Shown here: one piece after another, positions 44,378-53,342 of the stretch
Layout of the letters: every line of letters starts with the position of its first letter
Position numbering within the stretch: the first letter of the stretch is position 1
NCBI GenBank assembly: GCA_035504415.1
Contig: DATJRY010000021.1
Coordinates: forward strand, 186,001 to 250,000
Origin: Candidatus Sulfotelmatobacter sp.
GTDB lineage: Bacteria; Vulcanimicrobiota; Vulcanimicrobiia; Vulcanimicrobiales; Vulcanimicrobiaceae
Length of the DNA stretch: 64,000 bases
Reading direction: 5' to 3'
Translations under genes and position numbers: made by a program
Notes under the pieces: model-generated
What the model was told of the DNA's origin: nothing
Databases searched by the model: none
The model's input: the letters and a program-made list of their open reading frames with translations, nothing else

Positions 44378-44953
44378 ATGAAGGCGGCGCGCGAAACGGC
44401 CGTTCGAACGAGCGTGACCGGCGGGGACACGCCGGATCGCGCCGTCGTGCGGCGCCGCGCGCCCGTCTGCGCCTACGTCACCGATCTGCAGCTCGCCGTT
44501 CAGTCGACGACGGTCGCCGATCCCTTCGCGGCCTGGCGCGACGCCGAGCGGGCACCGGACGCGCCCGGCGGCTTACCGGCGATCGTGGAGCAGGCGGCGC
44601 GCGACGCGCTCGACGGCCTCGATCTGGAGACCGCCGGCGAGCAGATCATCTTCCCGCTGCCGTCGTTGGTCGTTCGCATCGTTCCGCTCGAGCGCGACGG
44701 CGCGGTCGGGCTGGCGCTCTTCCTCGAACGCGTGCGGGCCGGCACCGACCTCGACGCGGTCGCGCAGCGCTACCGGATCTCCGCCCGCGAGCTGGCCGTC
44801 GCGCGGCTGTTGATCGAAGGCGCCTCGCTCGAGGAGGTCGGCCGGCAGCTGACGATCGCGGCGCCGACCGTCGCCGCACACGTGCGCAGCTTGGTGGTCA
44901 AGACCGGCTCGCGCCGCCGCGCCGAGATGGTGGCGCGTCTGTTGGGCTGGTAG
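44378..44953 (+). CDS. LuxR-type HTH regulator without recognisable sensor domain
   Basis: A 191-residue protein. The last 60 residues are a LuxR/GerE helix-turn-helix (RISARELAVARLLIEGASLE, then RQLTIAAPTVAAHVRSLV). Residues 25-120 form an unassigned alpha/beta sensor-like part, and there is no receiver motif. It begins 40 bp after the exported-protein gene. Its 3' end overlaps the convergent methyltransferase by 56 bp. Confidence 0.8.
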   Translation: MKAARETAVRTSVTGGDTPDRAVVRRRAPVCAYVTDLQLAVQSTTVADPFAAWRDAERAPDAPGGLPAIVEQAARDALDGLDLETAGEQIIFPLPSLVVRIVPLERDGAVGLALFLERVRAGTDLDAVAQRYRISARELAVARLLIEGASLEEVGRQLTIAAPTVAAHVRSLVVKTGSRRRAEMVARLLGW

Positions 44954-45620
44954 GGCCCTCCCACCCGCCGTAGGCGACGTAGCTCTTGGTCAGGCCGAGG
45001 ATCTTCTCGACGTGGATCTTCGCGTCGGGGAAGAGCGCGCGCACTTGGGAACGCCGCAGCAGCCGCACCGACCGCACCTCTTCTCGCGCCCGCTCCATCG
45101 ACTCGGCGCGCGCGACCCAGCCCAGCCGGCGCCGCACGAGCAGCGCCGCGCGCACCTCGAACGGCAAGAACTGGAAGCCCGGAACCAAGAAGTGCGGTTC
45201 GATCGGAAAGAAGTACGACGGCGTTTGGACGAAATAGCGCGGCGCGACGCGCATGACTTCGCGCGCCATGCGCCGCTGATCGGCAAACGTGCCGACGTGT
45301 TCGATCACCGAGTTCGAATAGACCACGTCGAAACTGCCGGCGTCGAAGGGTAGCTCGCGTGCGTCGCCGACGAGCGTTTGAATTCGCTCGCCCGCGGGCT
45401 GTTGCCGTTCGAGGTTGACGACGGTGACCGAGACGTCGTCCTCGTCGGGCAGCGAGAGCCCGCGCCAGAATTCGGTCGTCCCGCCGACGTCGCATACCGA
45501 GATCGGACGCGGCAGGCGCGCGAGCAAATCCAGGAAGAGCGCGAAACGCCGTTGACGCAGCCGCGCGGCCCACGACGCGTCGTTGCGGTGGTCGGCGAGT
45601 GCGAGCAGCATCCTCGTCAT
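44898..45620 (-). CDS. Class I SAM-dependent methyltransferase
   Basis: A 240-residue methyltransferase. Motif I is SVCDVGGTTEFWRGL, post-I VTVVNLE, motif II GDARELPFDAGSFDVVYSN and then IEHV. The start at ATG 45620 is preferred (AAGAGAG upstream) although in-frame codons extend to 45728. The last 20 residues are encoded in the overlap with the LuxR-type gene. It lies next to the polysaccharide locus and may decorate the sugar chain, which is inferred. Confidence 0.78.
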   Translation of the reverse strand: MTRMLLALADHRNDASWAARLRQRRFALFLDLLARLPRPISVCDVGGTTEFWRGLSLPDEDDVSVTVVNLERQQPAGERIQTLVGDARELPFDAGSFDVVYSNSVIEHVGTFADQRRMAREVMRVAPRYFVQTPSYFFPIEPHFLVPGFQFLPFEVRAALLVRRRLGWVARAESMERAREEVRSVRLLRRSQVRALFPDAKIHVEKILGLTKSYVAYGGWEGPTSPTDAPPSRRGGASRS

Positions 45621-45673
45621 CCGCTCTCTTCGCCCAACAGGGCTAGCGAAGCGGGACACGAAATCGAGTTGCG

Positions 45674-46504
45674 ATGCTGTCGGCAAGCTACGTCCGGGCT
45701 CATCACGTCGCGGCCACCACCGGCACACCGTCGCCGCTCTGCCTGAACGGGACGCGCTACGTCGTCACCTTCGACGACGAGTTCTCCTCGTTTCGGCCGT
45801 ACGATCCGGCCACCGGACGCGGCGTGTGGGATACCGCCTACACCTGGGGACGCATGAATCCCGGAGCGCGAGACGCTGCCATGTACGTCGATCCCGGCTT
45901 CGGCGTGCAACACGGCGTTTCGCTCGGCTTGAACCCCTTCTCGGTCTCCGGCGACGGTTTGACGATCACCGCGCGGGTCGCACCGCCGGCCGTCGCCGCG
46001 CTGCCGGGACGACCGGCCTACGTTTCCGGCGTCATCACGACGGCGCACAGCTTCTCGCAGACCTACGGCTACTTCGAGGCGCGCATGCGGCTCTCGCGCG
46101 GTCGCGGACTCTGGCCTTCGTTTTGGATGCTGCCCGTCATCGGCTATCCGCCGGAAATCGACGTCATGGAGATCCTGGGGCAAGAGCCGGCGCGCGTGTA
46201 TCAGACGACCCACGCCGTCGACAAGTCGACGCAGCAGATCGTCTCGACGGAGGCGAACCCGGACGGGTTCCATTCGTACGGCGTGGCCTGGGCGCCGTCG
46301 ACCATCACGTACTACGTCGACGGACGCGTGACCGGCACGGTCGGCAACATCTCCAATCAGCCGATGTATCTGTTGGCGAACTTGCAAGTCGGCGGCGTCG
46401 GAAGCTGGCCGGGAACGCCCGACGCGTCGACGACGTTCCCCACCTCGGCGACGATTCGGTACGTTCGGGGCTACGAAGCCGCGGGCGCTTGTCCCGTCCA
46501 TTGA
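45674..46504 (+). CDS. GH16 family beta-glucanase-like hydrolase
   Basis: A 276-residue GH16 jelly-roll enzyme. The catalytic motif is PPEIDVMEILG with nucleophile Glu161, Asp163 and acid/base Glu166. SQTYGYFEARMRLSRGRGLWPSFWML and FHSYGVAWAPSTITYYVDG frame it. A clean signal peptide is not seen from the ATG 45674. GH16 enzymes cut beta-1,3/1,4-glucans and galactans. Its place at the end of the polysaccharide operon, opposite a second GH16 at the other end, suggests it trims or releases the product. Confidence 0.87.
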   Translation: MLSASYVRAHHVAATTGTPSPLCLNGTRYVVTFDDEFSSFRPYDPATGRGVWDTAYTWGRMNPGARDAAMYVDPGFGVQHGVSLGLNPFSVSGDGLTITARVAPPAVAALPGRPAYVSGVITTAHSFSQTYGYFEARMRLSRGRGLWPSFWMLPVIGYPPEIDVMEILGQEPARVYQTTHAVDKSTQQIVSTEANPDGFHSYGVAWAPSTITYYVDGRVTGTVGNISNQPMYLLANLQVGGVGSWPGTPDASTTFPTSATIRYVRGYEAAGACPVH

Positions 46505-46543
46505 CGATCCCATCGGTCCGCTCACGCCGGCCGCGACCGCCCG

Positions 46544-47905
46544 TCAGCGAATGCCGGTCGGCCGACGCACCGGAGCCGTCCGCGAGCGCACCAACCCGCC
46601 GGCGCCGATCACGAAGCGCGCCGGCGCCGGCTCCCGCCGCGGCTGCGCGGTGCTGCTGGCCGTCTCCGGCAGCAGCGTGAAGAGGAAGAACGTGAGAAAG
46701 ACGATCCAGTCGAAGTCGTTGTATTTCGCGATGTACGCCTCGCTGATGTTCAACGTGACGAAGAACGCGAGCGCGGCTAGCGGACAGGCGCGATCGAAGG
46801 TGTAGCGGCGCATCACGAACCGCCAGCCCGCGCGGGCGGACTGGCCGAGCACGACGACCATCATCGCCAAACCGACGAGCCCGAGATCGAGCGCGAGCTC
46901 CAGATACCCGTCGTGCGCGTGGAACGGCCGCCAGCCGGACGTTCCCGGATTGAACTGCAAGAACGACCCACCCGGCTCCCAGAACACGTCATAGCCGTAG
47001 CCGACGAGCGGGTGCGCCGCGATCGCCTGCACGACGTGCGTCCAGATCTCGAGCCGCCCGGTGAGCGTCGCATCGCGGCCGAGCAGCGCGAAGACGGGGT
47101 TCTGCGTGCCGTCGGTAGCCAAGGCGGCGCCCGCGACGAGCGCTACGGCCAGCACCACGATGCCGGCGATCAGCGGACGCGCGCGTCGCCGGTTCGCCGC
47201 GAAGGCGACGACCATGGCGACCGCGCAGACGAGCAAGGTCAGGAGCGCCGTCGCCGAGCGCGTGGCGGCGAGCTCGACCAGGCACAGCACTCCACCCGCC
47301 CAGAAGAACGCCGAGGGCGCCCCGCGCCGGCGCCAGGCGGCCATCGCGACGGTGATGATGCCGAAGGCCAGGAAGAGCCCGAGCCGGTTCTTGTGCGCGA
47401 AGATGCCGCGCAGCGCGCCGGCATACTCCAGGTGCATCAAGCCGGCGTCGGGCGAGACGATGACGACGGCCAAGCTCAGCACGGCTGCCGCGATGACGAC
47501 GACGGCGAAGGTATCGATGAAGCTCTCGAGCGTGAAGCGCGACACGATGAAGTACGCGCACGCGGTGGTTCCGACCAATCCGATGGCCCGCCGCGCCGTC
47601 GCTCCGGGATCGTCCGACCACAGCGTCGAGAGGACCGCCAGCGCGACCAGCGCGACGACCAGCCACGACGAACGGATCAGCGCGGCAAGGCCGGCCGAGT
47701 GCCGCGCCAGGCCGACGACGGCGATGACGTAGAGTCCGCCCCAGACGGCTTCGGAGAGCGGGGAGCTCGTCTCGACCAGCGCGCTGAACTCTTGGTCCGG
47801 CGTCGTGATGCGTACGACGAGGATGCCCAGCAAGATGACTGCGAAGACGAACAGGCGATCGAGCAGGGTCGGCTCCGCGGCTAGGCGCGAGGACGATGAC
47901 GTCAT
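46544..47905 (-). CDS. O-antigen ligase / Wzy-like polymerase membrane protein
   Basis: A 453-residue protein with about 10-12 membrane segments. The Wzy_C/ligase hallmark is a long periplasmic loop with GRLEIWTHVVQAIAAHPLVG and HAHDGYLELALDLG, and the AHKNRLGLFLAFG loop earlier in the chain. ATG 47905 is 2 bp past the glycosyltransferase stop. It is the last gene of the minus-strand polysaccharide operon and is the best candidate for the polymerase. Confidence 0.85.
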   Translation of the reverse strand: MTSSSSRLAAEPTLLDRLFVFAVILLGILVVRITTPDQEFSALVETSSPLSEAVWGGLYVIAVVGLARHSAGLAALIRSSWLVVALVALAVLSTLWSDDPGATARRAIGLVGTTACAYFIVSRFTLESFIDTFAVVVIAAAVLSLAVVIVSPDAGLMHLEYAGALRGIFAHKNRLGLFLAFGIITVAMAAWRRRGAPSAFFWAGGVLCLVELAATRSATALLTLLVCAVAMVVAFAANRRRARPLIAGIVVLAVALVAGAALATDGTQNPVFALLGRDATLTGRLEIWTHVVQAIAAHPLVGYGYDVFWEPGGSFLQFNPGTSGWRPFHAHDGYLELALDLGLVGLAMMVVVLGQSARAGWRFVMRRYTFDRACPLAALAFFVTLNISEAYIAKYNDFDWIVFLTFFLFTLLPETASSTAQPRREPAPARFVIGAGGLVRSRTAPVRRPTGIR

Positions 47906-47907
47906 CG

Positions 47908-48855
47908 TCACATTTCCGTTCCGTACCGAAGCGTGCTCGGACGATCGTACTCCAGGAAGAGCACGCCGAACGCGCCGGCGAGCATGCCCGCGCCACGGGC
48001 GAAGTCGACCAGTGCTTCCACCGCGCCGGTGCGGCCGCGAACGGCGAGCCGTACCGGCAGGCTCGCGAGGCCGAACGTCACCCAGAACAGCGCCTTGGCC
48101 ACCCGCATGGCGATCACGCGCGCCGTGCCGAGGATGCGCAGGTCGCAGTACCACAGCGTGTTGCCCCGGCGAAACGCGCGCCGCAGGATGTACGCCGCGC
48201 AAAGCCGGTTCGGCATCACCTGCTCGGTGGCGACGGCGTTCGCCGCGTACACGATCTCGCCGCCGCGCGCCAGCAGCTCGCGGAAGAAAAACTGATCCTC
48301 GCCGCCGGCCGCGTTGAAGGCCGGATCGAAGCCGATCTCGTTGAGCGCCGGCGCACGTAACCGCAAGAGCGCGTTGCCGGTGCAGCCGTCGCGGAGCTGG
48401 GCGCCGTCGTGAAAGCGCGGCATGTCGTAGAAGGCGCCCCGGCGGATCCAGGCGGGAGCGGACGCGGGCACCAGCGCCAGGACCGGGCCGCTGACGGCCG
48501 CGGCATCGGTCAGCGACTGCACGCGCAGGAGCTCCGCGAGCCACTGCGGCTCCGGAATCTCGTCGTCGTCCAGCATCGCGAGAAACGGCGCGCGCGCCCG
48601 TGCGACCGCCAGCGCGGCATTGCGCACGTTGGAGAGGCCGCGCTCGCGCACGACCAGGTATTCGATCGCGAACGGGAGCAGCGCGGCGGCTTCCCGGACG
48701 ACGGCGCGCGCGCTCTCTTCCGGATCGTTATCGAGGACGACGACCGTGACCCGGGCGTGCTCGACGTCGGTCTGATGCCGCAAGGCGGCCAAGGCGCAAC
48801 GCAAGAGCTTCGGCCGCCGGTAGGTCGGGACGACCAGGCACACGTCGGGGGTCAC
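47908..48855 (-). CDS. Glycosyltransferase family 2, tandem copy 2
   Basis: A 315-residue GT-A glycosyltransferase. CLVVPTYRRPKLLRCALAAL opens it, MLDDDEIPEPQWL carries the metal-binding DxD, and GGEDQFFFRELL holds the catalytic-base region. GTG 48855 overlaps the previous gene by 4 bp. It is roughly 60 percent identical to its upstream neighbour by eye. There is no membrane anchor beyond a weak hydrophobic stretch near the end. Confidence 0.88.
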   Translation of the reverse strand: MTPDVCLVVPTYRRPKLLRCALAALRHQTDVEHARVTVVVLDNDPEESARAVVREAAALLPFAIEYLVVRERGLSNVRNAALAVARARAPFLAMLDDDEIPEPQWLAELLRVQSLTDAAAVSGPVLALVPASAPAWIRRGAFYDMPRFHDGAQLRDGCTGNALLRLRAPALNEIGFDPAFNAAGGEDQFFFRELLARGGEIVYAANAVATEQVMPNRLCAAYILRRAFRRGNTLWYCDLRILGTARVIAMRVAKALFWVTFGLASLPVRLAVRGRTGAVEALVDFARGAGMLAGAFGVLFLEYDRPSTLRYGTEM

Positions 48856-49808
48856 GAAGCGACTTCCGCGCCGTACTTGATCGTGCTGGCCTGATCGTAC
48901 TCCTGGAACACGACGCCGAAGAGGCCCGCGAAGGCTCCGAGCCCGCGCGCGACGTCGACCATCGCCTCCACCGCGCCGGTCTTGCCGCGCACGATCGCTC
49001 GCGGTACGAACGTGACCAGACCCAAGCCGATCCGGCCGGCCGCCTTGCACAGCCGCAGGGCGATCACGCCGGCCGTTCCGTGGATCCGCAGGTCGCAGTA
49101 CCAGAGCGTGTTGCCGCGCCGGAAGGCGCGCCGCAAGATGTATGTCACGCACAGCCGCTGCGGCAGGACGTACTCGGGCGCGATCGCGTTGGCCGCGTAC
49201 GCGACCCGCCCCCCGCGCGCGAGAAGCTGCCGGAAGAAGAATTGATCGCTTCCGCCCGCGTTGGCGAAGGCAGTGTCGAAGTGCAGCCCGTCGATGGCCG
49301 GCGAGGCGAGCCAGAACACACCGTTCCCGGTGCAGCCGTCGTCGAGGAGCTGTCCGTCGGCGAAGGTCGGGATGTCGTAGAATGCGCCGCGACGGATCCA
49401 CGCCGGCGCGCCGGCCGGGACGAGTCGCGGCACCGGACCGATCACCGCCGCCGCGCCGGTCTGGGCTTGGACACGCATCAGCTCCGCCAGCCATTGCGGT
49501 TCGGGCACCTCGTCGTCGTCCAACATGATCAAGAACGGCGCTCGCTCGCGGCCGATCGCGAGCGCCGCGTTGCGGACGTTCACGATTCCCGGTCGCGGGC
49601 AGACGGCGTAGTCGACGGGGAACGGCATCGTGCTCCCGATCTCCTCGACGAGGGCGCGAGCGCTTTCCTCCGGATCGTTGTCGAGCACGACGACGCCCAC
49701 CCGTTCGAGCGCGATTCCGGTCTGACGGCCCAGGCTCGCCATGACCGTACGCAGGAGGCGCGGCCGTTTATAGGTGGTCACGATCAGGCAGATGTCAGGG
49801 GTATTCAT
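48852..49808 (-). CDS. Glycosyltransferase family 2, tandem copy 1
   Basis: A 318-residue paralogue of the downstream gene. CLIVTTYKRPRLLRTVMASL, MLDDDEVPEPQWL and GGSDQFFFRQLL correspond to its motifs, but Ser replaces Glu in the GGED position, so the two may have different acceptors. ATG 49808 overlaps the GT4 stop by 4 bp. Confidence 0.88.
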   Translation of the reverse strand: MNTPDICLIVTTYKRPRLLRTVMASLGRQTGIALERVGVVVLDNDPEESARALVEEIGSTMPFPVDYAVCPRPGIVNVRNAALAIGRERAPFLIMLDDDEVPEPQWLAELMRVQAQTGAAAVIGPVPRLVPAGAPAWIRRGAFYDIPTFADGQLLDDGCTGNGVFWLASPAIDGLHFDTAFANAGGSDQFFFRQLLARGGRVAYAANAIAPEYVLPQRLCVTYILRRAFRRGNTLWYCDLRIHGTAGVIALRLCKAAGRIGLGLVTFVPRAIVRGKTGAVEAMVDVARGLGAFAGLFGVVFQEYDQASTIKYGAEVAS

Positions 49809-51112
49809 CGGCTCATCGCTATCACGCTTTGCTCGCTTGTGGTGTGCGTCGTGCGAGTGGACTCGAGATCATCGGCGATCGCAGCCTCGAGCGGCGCGAA
49901 GACGCGGGCGGTGCTGAAGCGCGGCGCGGCGCCACGCGCGGCCCGGACCATTCGGGCGTGCTCCTCGTCGTCGGTCAGCATCCTGGCCACCGCGTCGGCG
50001 AACTCGCCCGGCTCGTTCGCGACCGCAAAGGGCGCAGGCTGAATGTCGAGCAGTCCTTGCGCGCCGATCGACGTCGTCACCATCGGTACGCCATAGGCCA
50101 TCGCCTCCACCACCTTCAGCTTGAGCCCGCTGCCGGCGAGAAGCGGGGCGATGGCGACCGTCGCGCCGGAGAAGATCTCCGTCAGCTCATGGCTGAATCC
50201 CATCAGGGTCACGTTCTCCGGGACGCTGTCGAGGCGCAAGCAGATCGTCCCGTAGATCTCGAGGTGAGCGTGTGGAACGCGCGCGCGGATCTGTTCCCAG
50301 CACGACTCGAAGAACCAGCGAATGCCGTCGACGTTGGGCAGCGTCCCGCTCGCGACGAACACGCAGCGGCCGGGACGACGCGGTGCGCTCACACGCTGGT
50401 CCACGTCGATCGCCATCGGCAGCTCCACCACCCGCGCCGAGGGCACGAAGCGGCGAAACGTCTGTGCGTCCTCGCGCTGGATCGCGATCAGGTTTCGCGC
50501 GGCGGAGAGCACCTCTCGCTCCGTCTCGGCGCAGAAACCCGCCGGCCGAACCTCGAAACCGCGATCGCGAAGCGATTCGGCGCGCTGAATCTTCACGTCG
50601 TGGGTGATGACCCAGCCACTGCGCGCTCGGACGCCTTCACAATAGTTGAAGATCGAGTCGTACAGGATGACGTCCGGCTGGGCGCGTCGGGTGTACTCGC
50701 GCACGAAACGGCGCTCGCGCGGCGAGAGGAACGTTCCGAGCACATGCGAGAAGCCGCGAGCGCGCCGCAACGACGTCCGGGCTCGTTCGATTGCGGCGCG
50801 CAGCGGCTTGGGCAGCACGTCGAACACGCGATAGGCGAACGTCGTCGCGACGGCGACGGGCGAGCAGAGCACCGAATATCTCCCGACGCGGCGCAGGGCC
50901 GGAGAGACGAGCCGGTACGGCAAGCGCGCATCGGTGAGGACGACGGTGGTGATTCGCGGACGCAGCAGCAGCCAGGTAACGTGCCAGCCGCGCGCCGCGA
51001 AGCGCGCCACGATCGTCTTGACGTAGGTCGAAAGTCCGGACCGTTCGAGCGCGATCTGGTAGTCGGGCAAGAAGTCGCTCACGATCACGAGCTCACGCGG
51101 ACGCACGCTCAC
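49805..51112 (-). CDS. Glycosyltransferase family 4-like protein
   Basis: A 435-residue GT-B enzyme. ELVIVSDFLPDYQIALERSG opens the N-terminal lobe; the nucleotide-sugar site has FVASGTLPNVDGIRWF and SGLKLKVVEAMAYGVPMV (the E-x7-E region). GTG 51112 overlaps the preceding stop by 4 bp (GTGA). The sugar donor is unknown. Confidence 0.87.
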   Translation of the reverse strand: MSVRPRELVIVSDFLPDYQIALERSGLSTYVKTIVARFAARGWHVTWLLLRPRITTVVLTDARLPYRLVSPALRRVGRYSVLCSPVAVATTFAYRVFDVLPKPLRAAIERARTSLRRARGFSHVLGTFLSPRERRFVREYTRRAQPDVILYDSIFNYCEGVRARSGWVITHDVKIQRAESLRDRGFEVRPAGFCAETEREVLSAARNLIAIQREDAQTFRRFVPSARVVELPMAIDVDQRVSAPRRPGRCVFVASGTLPNVDGIRWFFESCWEQIRARVPHAHLEIYGTICLRLDSVPENVTLMGFSHELTEIFSGATVAIAPLLAGSGLKLKVVEAMAYGVPMVTTSIGAQGLLDIQPAPFAVANEPGEFADAVARMLTDDEEHARMVRAARGAAPRFSTARVFAPLEAAIADDLESTRTTHTTSEQSVIAMSR

Positions 51113-51906
51113 CGCACCCGTTCCTCGCGACGCCGGGCACGCAAGATCATCCCGGCGACGAGCCAGGGTTCGACCAGGTAGCGGCGCCAGAACCGGGCCG
51201 GGTCGGCCGCGAAACGGAAGAGCCACTCGATCCCCAGGCGCCCCATCCAGCGGGGCGGCGTCGGCGTCGTGCCGGCGACGTATTCCAAGCACGCCCCCAC
51301 CGTGAAGAAGCACGCCGGCGCCACGGTGTGCCGGTGGCTGAGGATCCAGCGCTCCTGTCGTCCCATCCCCATGCCGACGAGCACCACGTGCGGCCGGTAC
51401 TCGGCCAGTCGGCGGGCCACGTCCGCACCGGCCTCGTCCCCTGGATCGAAGTAGCCGCAGACGCCGTCGACCTCCAGACCGGGCACGCGCGAGCGAACTG
51501 CCGCCAGGCCCAGGCGCTGCACCGTGGCCGTGCCGCCGATCCAGAACACGCGCCAACGCAGCGTCGCCGCGAGATGCAGCAAGGGCCAGATGACGTCCAG
51601 GACCGTTACGCGGTGATCGCGTCGGGCCGGCACGCCGGCCAGGCGGCACAGTCCGACGATCGGCATCCCGTCGATGTGCACGTACGTCTCGGGCAGCCCG
51701 TGCAGCGTGCGAAAGGCGAGGTCGTCCTGCAGGACGCGCAGGCCGTGCAGATTCTGCGAGGCCACGATACACTGCTCGCTCGCCTCGACGTGCGCGCGAA
51801 CGATCTCGAGCAAGTCGTGTGCGGTCGTCGGCGTGATGCGCGCGCCGAAGACGTCGTATGAGGGAAACCGGCGCGAGAGATAGGCCGACGCCGTGTCGAC
51901 GGTCAT
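51109..51906 (-). CDS. WecG/TagA/CpsF-family glycosyltransferase
   Basis: A 265-residue lipid-linked-sugar glycosyltransferase. HIDGMPIVGLCRLAG has the conserved Asp, WRVFWIGGTATVQRLG the nucleotide loop, VLVGMGMGRQERWI the family hallmark, and VGACLEYVAGTTPTPPRWM the end. ATG 51906 overlaps the flippase stop by 4 bp. It probably adds the second sugar to the undecaprenyl-linked primer. Confidence 0.92.
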   Translation of the reverse strand: MTVDTASAYLSRRFPSYDVFGARITPTTAHDLLEIVRAHVEASEQCIVASQNLHGLRVLQDDLAFRTLHGLPETYVHIDGMPIVGLCRLAGVPARRDHRVTVLDVIWPLLHLAATLRWRVFWIGGTATVQRLGLAAVRSRVPGLEVDGVCGYFDPGDEAGADVARRLAEYRPHVVLVGMGMGRQERWILSHRHTVAPACFFTVGACLEYVAGTTPTPPRWMGRLGIEWLFRFAADPARFWRRYLVEPWLVAGMILRARRREERVR

Positions 51907-53342
51907 GTCTCGAGCGACCCGTTGGCGCGAGCGCTGACGGCGTGCCCGAGCACGGCATGCGGGGTGCGCGCGGCGATCGCATAGCAGCCGCCGTATGCCA
52001 GAACGGCGGCGGTGCACGCGAGCGCGAGCCAGGGGAGGCCGACGTGGACCGGGATCAGCAGCAAGACGGCAACCATGCCGAACGTCGCCACGCCGGCCTG
52101 GACCCACCCCGCGGCGCCGAAGGGGAGCGGGAAGAAGCGCCGTCCCCATGCCGCGCTCAAGCCGATACCGAGCGCGTTCGCGATCAGCGACGACCCGGCG
52201 GCACCGTACGCGCCGTAGCGCGGAATCAGCGCCAGGCTGCAGACGATCCCCGCGGCCGTCGCCGCCACGCTGATGAGCGCGGCCGGGCGCGTGCGCCGCG
52301 AGAGCTCGAACGCCTGATCGAAGTAGAACGTGCGCAAGCCGTAGAGTGCCGTCGCGACGGCGGCGAGCGCGATGATGGTCTCGGCCCCGTTCTGGAAATG
52401 GCGACCGAAGAAGGTGTGCGCGATCGGCCCCGCCAGGACGACCAGGCCGGCCACGGCCGGAATCGCCAAGCCGAGCATCAGCCGCACGTTTTGCCGCAGC
52501 TGCGCGCGCGCCGCCTCGGCGCCGTCCGTGTCGAGCAACCGCATCGCGAGCGGCTGCCCGGCAAGCGCAGTCGCCGAAATCAGCAAGTACACGGACTGGC
52601 GAGAGAAGTCGAACGCCACCGAATAGATTCCGACCGCCGCGGTTCCGGCCGTCACCCCGAGCAGAAGCCGGTCGAAGGTCACGTTGAGCTGAGCGAGGAC
52701 CCCGGTCGCGGTGATCGGCCAGCCGAAGTGCGCGAGCCGGTGAAACAGCTCGCGGTCGAACCGTCCGCTCATCGCGGGCGCCCATTGCCCGACGGCGAGC
52801 AACGCGCTGGCGTTTCCCAGCGTGAAGCCGAGCAGCAGGCCTTCGCCTTTCAGACCCATCGCGATGCAGCACAACGAGACGACGACGGTGGTGAAGGCGC
52901 GCGTCACGCTGAGGGCGCCGTACGCGCCGACCGCGCGCTTCGCCTGAAGCACGGTGATCGTCAGCTCGAACCATCCGTTGGCGATCGTGGCCGCAACGGT
53001 CAGCGCGATCGCGGTCGTCGAGAACCGCCCCCACGCCGCGAGTGCGGCGACCTCGACGAGCGCGAGCACCAGCGCGGTCCCGGCGAACGACACCAGCACC
53101 GTCCGGGCCAGAGCCGGATCCATGACGAGCGTGCTGCCGAGCGTGCGCAGCATCGCGACGCGCACCCAATAGAATGCGACCGCGGCGAACAGAGCGATGC
53201 TGGCGAGCAGGGCATAGAGACCGACCGCGCCCGGTTCGAGCAGTCGCGTGTACAGTGAAACGGCGAGCACGGTGACGAGCGCGGGAAGAATCCGGCCCGC
53301 GAAGTAACCGCCGAAATGGCGAACGACCGGTGGAAGCCTCAC
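51903..53342 (-). CDS. Wzx-type polysaccharide flippase
   Basis: A 479-residue MOP-superfamily exporter with about 12-14 membrane segments (for example LVTVLAVSLYTRLLEPGAVG, then LVVLAGPIAHTFFG). GTG 53342 inside the epimerase stop (GTGA) is preferred; 18 in-frame codons lie upstream. It should flip the lipid-linked repeat unit to the periplasm. Confidence 0.88.
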   Translation of the reverse strand: MRLPPVVRHFGGYFAGRILPALVTVLAVSLYTRLLEPGAVGLYALLASIALFAAVAFYWVRVAMLRTLGSTLVMDPALARTVLVSFAGTALVLALVEVAALAAWGRFSTTAIALTVAATIANGWFELTITVLQAKRAVGAYGALSVTRAFTTVVVSLCCIAMGLKGEGLLLGFTLGNASALLAVGQWAPAMSGRFDRELFHRLAHFGWPITATGVLAQLNVTFDRLLLGVTAGTAAVGIYSVAFDFSRQSVYLLISATALAGQPLAMRLLDTDGAEAARAQLRQNVRLMLGLAIPAVAGLVVLAGPIAHTFFGRHFQNGAETIIALAAVATALYGLRTFYFDQAFELSRRTRPAALISVAATAAGIVCSLALIPRYGAYGAAGSSLIANALGIGLSAAWGRRFFPLPFGAAGWVQAGVATFGMVAVLLLIPVHVGLPWLALACTAAVLAYGGCYAIAARTPHAVLGHAVSARANGSLET

